Shown piece after piece: positions 5,868 to 6,614 of a stretch of 6,614 bases of DNA; the stretch's first letter is position 1, and the number at the start of each line of letters is the position of its first letter. Made by a program: the position numbers and the translations under genes. This DNA is from Sulfolobaceae archaeon. GTDB taxonomy: Archaea; Thermoproteota; Thermoprotei_A; Sulfolobales; Sulfolobaceae. Below the pieces are notes generated by a model, which was not told where the DNA came from, made no database searches, and saw nothing but the letters and a program-made list of their open reading frames with translations. The stretch is taken from positions 1-6,614 of the forward strand of contig JAPYVG010000081.1 of NCBI GenBank assembly GCA_028277025.1, written 5' to 3'.

Positions 5868-5964
5868 CTTTTTATCCCCAAGTATAATCTTTGACAAACA
5901 AGTATTTAAACTTTTCTGCTAACAAATTGGCTAACTGATTACCTACTTTTAGCAGCAGTTGCCC
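5868..5964 (-). promoter_or_regulatory. Promoter P4 with 30-bp upstream block
   Basis: Read on the minus strand: the upstream block (5962-5933) matches P2 at 27 of 30 positions; after the same two-base gap CCAATTTGTT (5930-5921) starts 20 bp before TTTAAATAC (5910-5902). The dyad GTTTGTCAAAG (5899-5889) starts three bases further on. ATTATACTTGGGG ahead of the TTG start is nearly identical to the P5 initiation region. Confidence 0.75.
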
Positions 5965-5968
5965 TTGA

Positions 5969-6047
5969 CATCCTCCCTTTTTTGTTTTCTAACTTGTTGA
6001 CCAAAAACTTTAAATACTAGTTTGCTAAACATTATACTTGGAGGTGA
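5969..6047 (+). promoter_or_regulatory. Promoter P5 and ribosome-binding site of the 96-residue gene
   Basis: CTAACTTGTT (5989-5998) starts 20 bp before TTTAAATAC (6009-6017); the dyad GTTTGCTAAAC (6020-6030) starts three bases after it. Expected transcript start is near 6039, and GGAGGTGA (6040-6047) is a full-strength ribosome-binding site, five bases before the ATG. It abuts the P4 upstream block, forming a compact divergent control region. Confidence 0.8.
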
Positions 6048-6052
6048 AAAAG

Positions 6053-6343
6053 ATGGAAGAAAAGAAAGAGGAAAACCCTCAAGTTAACCAAGTTAGTTAT
6101 TATTTTGAAACGAGTAAAGGAGGGTTAGTAATCATATACAAAATAACTAATTTATCTGAGTTAGTAGACGAGATTTTTATAGTTACGTTTGACGATACAT
6201 ATGATGAGCAACCCTGGGGGATAGGTCTCACATTAGAGGACGCACTTGAGCATGCAGCTCAGGAGTGGAACATGAAAAGTAACACGGAGGAAGAACACAA
6301 CGACAACCCGTTCAGAGAGATATTAGCACGTTTGAAAAAATAA
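6053..6343 (+). CDS. Acidic hypothetical protein, 96 residues
   Basis: ATG at 6053 is chosen over TTG at 6038 because GGAGGTGA lies between them, five bases before the ATG. No family is recognised. A charged start (MEEKKEENPQ) is followed by strands at about 13-19, 24-31 and 40-46 (DEIFIVTFDD), then GIGLTLEDALEHAAQEW (56-72), a helix entered after a strand. A charged tail (TEEEHNDNP) and a last helix (FREILARLKK) close it. The GxxLTLEDAL turn is loosely like that in HicB-type antitoxin folds, but there is no HicA partner, so that name is not used. Soluble, no cysteines. P5 ties its expression to the divergent 146-residue gene and the 66-residue gene. Confidence 0.75.
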   Translation: MEEKKEENPQVNQVSYYFETSKGGLVIIYKITNLSELVDEIFIVTFDDTYDEQPWGIGLTLEDALEHAAQEWNMKSNTEEEHNDNPFREILARLKK

Positions 6344-6384
6344 ATTTATATTATTTTTTATCTTTTTTATTAATTTTTTTCTCT
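6344..6384 (+). terminator. T-rich terminator after the 96-residue gene
   Basis: Directly after the TAA the plus strand has three T runs of six or seven bases between 6353 and 6380, then a pyrimidine stretch of T and C. Oligo-T with little hairpin is typical of Sulfolobales gene ends. Confidence 0.55.
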
Positions 6385-6438
6385 CTTCTTCTCTGATTAA
6401 AAAAGAGGAGAAATTCAACGTAAAAATAAGCTACAGCT

Positions 6439-6473
6439 TAGAGAATAACTAGAAAAAGACTGGAGATTCTCTA
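6439..6473. repeat. Inverted repeat in the gap between convergent genes
   Basis: TAGAGAAT (6439-6446) and ATTCTCTA (6466-6473) are perfect 8-bp inverted copies around a 19-base loop. The gap 6344-6525 has no open frame of note. The role is unknown: an RNA stem or a protein site. TAGAGAAT also occurs once at 4762-4769, which may be chance in AT-rich DNA. Confidence 0.4.
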
Positions 6474-6497
6474 CATAAAACCCTACAAGATAGACAT

Positions 6498-6524
6498 AAA
6501 AAATTGAGTTAGGAAACTCTTTTT
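6498..6524. terminator. Symmetric bidirectional terminator
   Basis: GAGTT (6506-6510) and AACTC (6515-6519) form a stem around AGGA. Six A and TT precede it, and five T (6520-6524) follow, so both strands read stem then oligo-T. It lies just past the stop of the minus-strand gene entering from the right and faces the plus-strand gene ending at 6343. Confidence 0.5.
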
Positions 6525-6525
6525 A

Positions 6526-6612
6526 TTAAGAATTTTCTTCGTATGTGATAAAATTCTCTTGATATAGAAATTCGAATATATTGTCTAACTGTTTAGGATT
6601 CGTGGTTAAAAT
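6526..6612 (-). CDS. C-terminal fragment of a minus-strand unknown protein
   Basis: A minus-strand frame enters from the right window edge and ends with TAA at 6528-6526, giving 28 residues beginning ILTTNPKQLDNIFEFLYQ and ending ITYEENS. The amphipathic pattern and the terminator-like stem directly after the stop support a real gene, but the stretch is too short to be sure or to name. Confidence 0.45.
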   Translation of the reverse strand: MLTTNPKQLDNIFEFLYQENFITYEENS

Positions 6613-6614
6613 GT

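Noticed and set aside
6053..6343. HicB-type antitoxin
   Set aside because: Only a LTLEDAL-like turn matches; there is no HicA partner next to it and no DNA-binding domain.
6484..6512. Sixth regulon promoter on the minus strand (CTAACTCAAT)
   Set aside because: The position 20 bp on reads TATCTTGTA, a poor TATA box, and no gene follows; the terminator stem explains the bases.
1..6614. Insertion sequence, transposase, integrase, tRNA or rRNA
   Set aside because: No frame shows a recombinase or transposase pattern, no terminal inverted repeats with target duplication were found, and no tRNA cloverleaf or rRNA stretch was recognised by eye.

Overview
The window looks like archaeal DNA from the Sulfolobales (Sulfolobus, Saccharolobus or Acidianus type), most likely part of a plasmid, virus or integrated element. 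This rests on AT-richness (about 32-42% GC in lines counted by hand), purine-rich BRE plus TTTAAATA TATA boxes, ribosome-binding sites of the GGAGGTGA type, leaderless genes with the start codon about 26 bases after the TATA centre, T-rich 3' ends, and a run of short orphan genes. No integrase, replication protein, capsid gene, rRNA, tRNA or CRISPR array is visible, so the kind of element is inferred only.

Layout. Bases 1-668 hold the end of one gene overlapping a 179-residue unknown protein, in slightly GC-richer DNA. Bases 682-3336 hold a promoter (P1) and two coupled genes: a 647-residue acidic protein built from repeated strand-strand-helix units, and a 213-residue partner that carries the same unit. 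Bases 3443-3783 are a leaderless minus-strand operon of two tiny genes, 56 and 57 residues, both easily missed; the first is cysteine-rich with a twin CX3C pattern. Promoter P2 then drives a 95-residue protein, followed by a leaderless GtrA-type membrane protein at 4328-4711.

Bases 4712-5166 hold no gene. They contain a decayed copy of the local promoter module and two perfect tandem copies of an 82-bp unit, with four iteron-like sites. Next come P3 with a 66-residue gene, a convergent minus-strand gene of 146 residues, a divergent promoter pair P4/P5, a 96-residue gene, a symmetric terminator, and the last 28 codons of a minus-strand gene entering from the right.

The strongest observation is a family of five promoters (P1-P5) serving genes that are otherwise unlike. 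Each has CYAAYTTGTT starting exactly 20 bp before the TATA box. Four also have a TTTNNNAAA dyad starting 3 bp after it. P2 and P4 share a further 30-bp upstream block. This suggests an element-encoded regulon, possibly under one DNA-binding protein. Aligning these promoters also corrects several start codons. Apart from GtrA, no protein here could be assigned a function.
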